Source: Deinococcus radiotolerans
GTDB lineage: Bacteria; Deinococcota; Deinococci; Deinococcales; Deinococcaceae
Length of the DNA stretch: 64,000 bases
Reading direction: 5' to 3'
NCBI RefSeq assembly: GCF_014647435.1
Contig: NZ_BMPE01000002.1
Location: 1 to 64,000, forward strand
Shown here: positions 62,341-64,000 of the stretch, in pieces
Layout of the letters: every line of letters starts with the position of its first letter
Numbering within the stretch: position 1 is the first letter of the stretch
Position numbers and translations under genes: made by a program
Notes under the pieces: model-generated
Told to the model about the DNA's origin: nothing
What the model saw: the letters and a program-made list of their open reading frames with translations, nothing else
The model's database searches: none

Positions 62341-62548
62341 CCTGCCCCCCCGCCTGCCGGTGAAGGAAGCTCTGCACTGCCTCTCTGGGAACCAGCCACT
62401 TACGGCCAAACTTCTGTGACGCCAGCTCTCCGGTTGTCAGGAGCTTGATCACGCTGTTTCTGGATAGATTCAGCGAGGTCATGACCTCCTGCACGGTGTA
62501 CACGAGCGGGGCAATTTTAGGACTCGAGTCCTGTTTTCTTCTGGGCAT
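62333..62548 (-). CDS. excisionase-like HTH protein
   Basis: 71 aa, MerR/HTH_17 type: YTVQEVMTSLNLSRNSVIKLLTTGELASQKFGRKWLVPREAVQSFL is the full domain. Strong RBS (GGGAGGAGGG) before the ATG. First gene of the element's minus-strand run, so it and the next protein could act as excisionase or copy control. Confidence 0.85.
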   Translation of the reverse strand: MPRRKQDSSPKIAPLVYTVQEVMTSLNLSRNSVIKLLTTGELASQKFGRKWLVPREAVQSFLHRQAGGQDE

Positions 62549-62982
62549 AGTGAGCCCTCCTCCCAGCCTGCGGGCTGGGTCGGTTTGGTGAAGGCCTGCC
62601 AGAAGAAGAGGACTGCTAAGCTGCAGATCCCCTGTGTCTTCTGGTGCAGGCGGTCAAAAGGAGGGGTCGCACATGATTGGCGTCGCGTCGACCCTTCCTT
62701 GCGTTTTGATCCTCTTTCTCGCTTCTCCGTGCCCTCCATCGCACTGATCGGGATCATGACATGAGAGCTGCCAAACTTCTACTCAATACCCCTGTCACGT
62801 GGAGGTGACAGGGGTTCTTTTAGTCAAATCGATCTGTCACGCTGGGGTGACAAAAATTAAATAACTTATGTCTGGCGATGCTATGAAATACTAACGTAAT
62901 CTAGGCTATCCTGTATTTTTGTCACGTGGAAGTGACAGTCGGAACTGAATGATTGGTGCAGGATTAGTAAAGACACTGCATG
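62549..62982. other. origin-like non-coding region of the element
   Basis: 434 bp without a credible gene. The left part (62,549-62,760) is ordinary and should hold the promoter of the minus-strand run. The right part holds three TGTCAC-N6-GTGACA palindromes and, between copies 2 and 3, an AT-rich stretch (62,852-62,919). This resembles an iteron-type origin or a three-operator control region. Confidence 0.55.
62793..62937. repeat. three palindromes TGTCAC-N6-GTGACA
   Basis: Copies at 62793-62810 (spacer GTGGAG), 62835-62852 (GCTGGG) and 62920-62937 (GTGGAA). Arms are identical in all three. Start-to-start spacing is 42 and 85 bp, close to four and eight DNA turns. Copy 1 has four extra pairs (CCCC/GGGG) followed by TTCTTTT and may also act as a terminator. 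Confidence 0.85.
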
Positions 62983-63750
62983 TCAGTTGAATTTTGTCGG
63001 GGTCAAGTGATTCTGGTTAAATTCCTTCAGTGGTGCGGCGGCAATCACTTTCTCTTCGTGGGCGCCGCAAGCTTGCTCAAGCGCTGTGACGGTTCGGTCA
63101 AGTTCTGCGAAGAGTGCCTGAAGACGCGGTCGCCCCTGTGCGCCGGGTGCGTGGCGATACGCGCTAACGAGCAGGCGGTAGTACTGCAAAGTTCCCTCCT
63201 GCCCTGCACTGAAGCGTTCAAAGAATGCCACGCGGCTCTCTGGACTGTCCCCAAACGCCAGGACGTCCGCGAGGATCGCGCGGGCATTGTGTAGCTTGTC
63301 CGACGCACTCACCAGCAGCGACGCCGCACCCTCGACATGCTCGGTGTCAATCAACCTGCGGAGATACGCAATCTTGCGTTCTGACCAAGGCGCCTTCTTC
63401 CCTTCGACCAGTGCCGTTTCCTCGGTCGCGCCGGACACCAATTTCTCGACCTGTTCACCGAACTCCTGCCGGATCACGCGGCGTAATTCCTCTCTGGTCT
63501 CCCCGCGCCTTGCCACGTCGGTCTGGATGTTCTCCGGGCCGTCCTCCAGCGCGTCATGTAACAGCGCAGCGATGGCCTCATCCTCAGACGCACCAAATTC
63601 CAGGGCGATGGACGCGACGCCCAGCAGGTGGGAGAGGTACGGCACGGTGGCCGTCTCGTCTTTCGGTACCTTGCGGTACTGCCCGGCATGCCAGTGGTGC
63701 GCCCGCTCCAGGGCGTGCAGGAAACGGCCGGTCAGGGGGAAGTCGCTCAT
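62983..63750 (-). CDS. HD-domain hydrolase, (p)ppGpp-hydrolase-like
   Basis: 255 aa. RAHHWHAGQYRKVPKDETATVPYLSHLLGVASI, ALLHDALEDGPENIQT (HD motif) and SASDKLHNARAILAD are the metal-binding set of the RelA/SpoT HD domain (also seen in small alarmone hydrolases). No synthetase or TGS domain. TAGGAT lies 6 nt before the ATG (leaderless). It may be host DNA flanking the element or element cargo; the boundary is unclear. Confidence 0.85.
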   Translation of the reverse strand: MSDFPLTGRFLHALERAHHWHAGQYRKVPKDETATVPYLSHLLGVASIALEFGASEDEAIAALLHDALEDGPENIQTDVARRGETREELRRVIRQEFGEQVEKLVSGATEETALVEGKKAPWSERKIAYLRRLIDTEHVEGAASLLVSASDKLHNARAILADVLAFGDSPESRVAFFERFSAGQEGTLQYYRLLVSAYRHAPGAQGRPRLQALFAELDRTVTALEQACGAHEEKVIAAAPLKEFNQNHLTPTKFN

Positions 63751-63880
63751 GCGGCCATCCTACAGATCGCTGAGTCTTCTTAAGCCATAGAGCCCATCAG
63801 CCTGCATTCCATTCACAGACAGCGGCAGATTCTGGTTGTCAGCCCTGAAGCGTGCCCAGTCCATCACTTGGCACCATCAA

Positions 63881-64000
63881 TCAAGGCCGCACCAGATAAC
63901 GCTCGTGTGCCTCTGAGAGTGTGGTCAATCTCAGGAGGGAGATCAGGGACGACGAATCACGGTCGTACCGGATGAGCCATTGACCTTGACGTTGATCCAG
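63881..64000 (-). CDS. 3' end of an unknown gene
   Basis: The minus strand is open from the window edge to TGA at 63881-63883, giving 39 residues (LDQRQGQWLIRYDRDSSSLI ...). Composition is protein-like, with no recognisable family. The start lies beyond the window. Confidence 0.4.
   Translation of the reverse strand: MDQRQGQWLIRYDRDSSSLISLLRLTTLSEAHERYLVRP

Noticed and set aside
62479..62757. 92-residue minus-strand frame in the element's non-coding region
   Set aside because: Overlaps the excisionase-like gene in another frame, with no RBS and a Cys/Arg/Lys-rich composition.
62793..62937. CRISPR array
   Set aside because: Three spaced repeats only; they are palindromes with unequal 24- and 67-bp gaps and no cas genes, which fits operators or iterons better.
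63760..63864. 34-residue minus-strand ORF upstream of the HD gene
   Set aside because: Very short, poor RBS, and it overlaps the -10 box proposed for the HD gene; not enough support.
62940..64000. Possible attR (copy of the tRNA-Trp 3' end) at the far side of the element
   Set aside because: Reading both strands I found no match to the T-arm/acceptor sequence, so the right end is left undefined.

Overview
The window looks like chromosomal DNA of a Deinococcus species. The main evidence is a 129-residue XRE regulator that I recognise as DdrO, repressor of the radiation/desiccation response, lying close to a SlpA-type S-layer/outer-membrane protein (SLH domain, coiled coil, beta barrel ending in Phe). 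A futalosine-type menaquinone pair (mqnA/mqnE), high GC and many genes whose -10 hexamer sits only 6-9 nt before the start codon (leaderless transcription, well documented in Deinococcus) agree with this.

Layout. 1-9.8 kb is housekeeping: the 3' end of a tRNA-Gly, tgt, slpA, ppaC, folC, an M32 carboxypeptidase, a small conserved protein and ddrO. 9.8-12.7 kb (minus strand) holds a repeat-bearing membrane protein, moaC and a DUF177/YceD protein. 12.7-31.5 kb is a surface-polysaccharide locus: two glucose-1-phosphate thymidylyltransferases, manC, a fused chain-length regulator/tyrosine kinase, a WbaP-type initiating transferase, a flippase, four glycosyltransferases, a polymerase, rmlB/A/C/D homologues, an unknown anchored protein, a WaaL-like ligase with a C9 tract, and a phosphohexomutase. 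Its middle (about 17.2-24.7 kb) and end (27.2-30.1 kb) are far more AT-rich than the rest, which suggests a swapped-in serotype-like cassette.

31.6-57.6 kb is mainly core metabolism: tRNA-Glu, lpdA, a DctS/DctR-like two-component system divergent from dctA, a DUF2167 protein flanked by inverted copies of one palindromic repeat, psuG/psuK, an mqnE-NTF2-unknown-mqnA operon, a GAF-GGDEF/DUF3006/metallo-beta-lactamase operon, a heterodimeric ABC exporter, a GH1 protein lacking both catalytic glutamates, hemC, an asparaginase, a coiled-coil zinc-ribbon protein, an MFS transporter and nth.

57.7-63 kb is an integrated element next to tRNA-Trp. It carries a tyrosine integrase, an XRE regulator with a palindromic operator on its own -10, a TubC_N-like protein, a RepA-like ATPase, a Toprim primase-like protein, two small HTH proteins and an origin-like region with three TGTCAC-N6-GTGACA palindromes spaced 42 and 85 bp apart. 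An HD-domain hydrolase and the 3' end of a further gene close the window. No CRISPR array, rRNA or insertion sequence was recognised. The observations most worth following are the dead GH1 protein, the phased palindromes of the element, the poly-C tract in the ligase gene and the widespread start-proximal -10 boxes.
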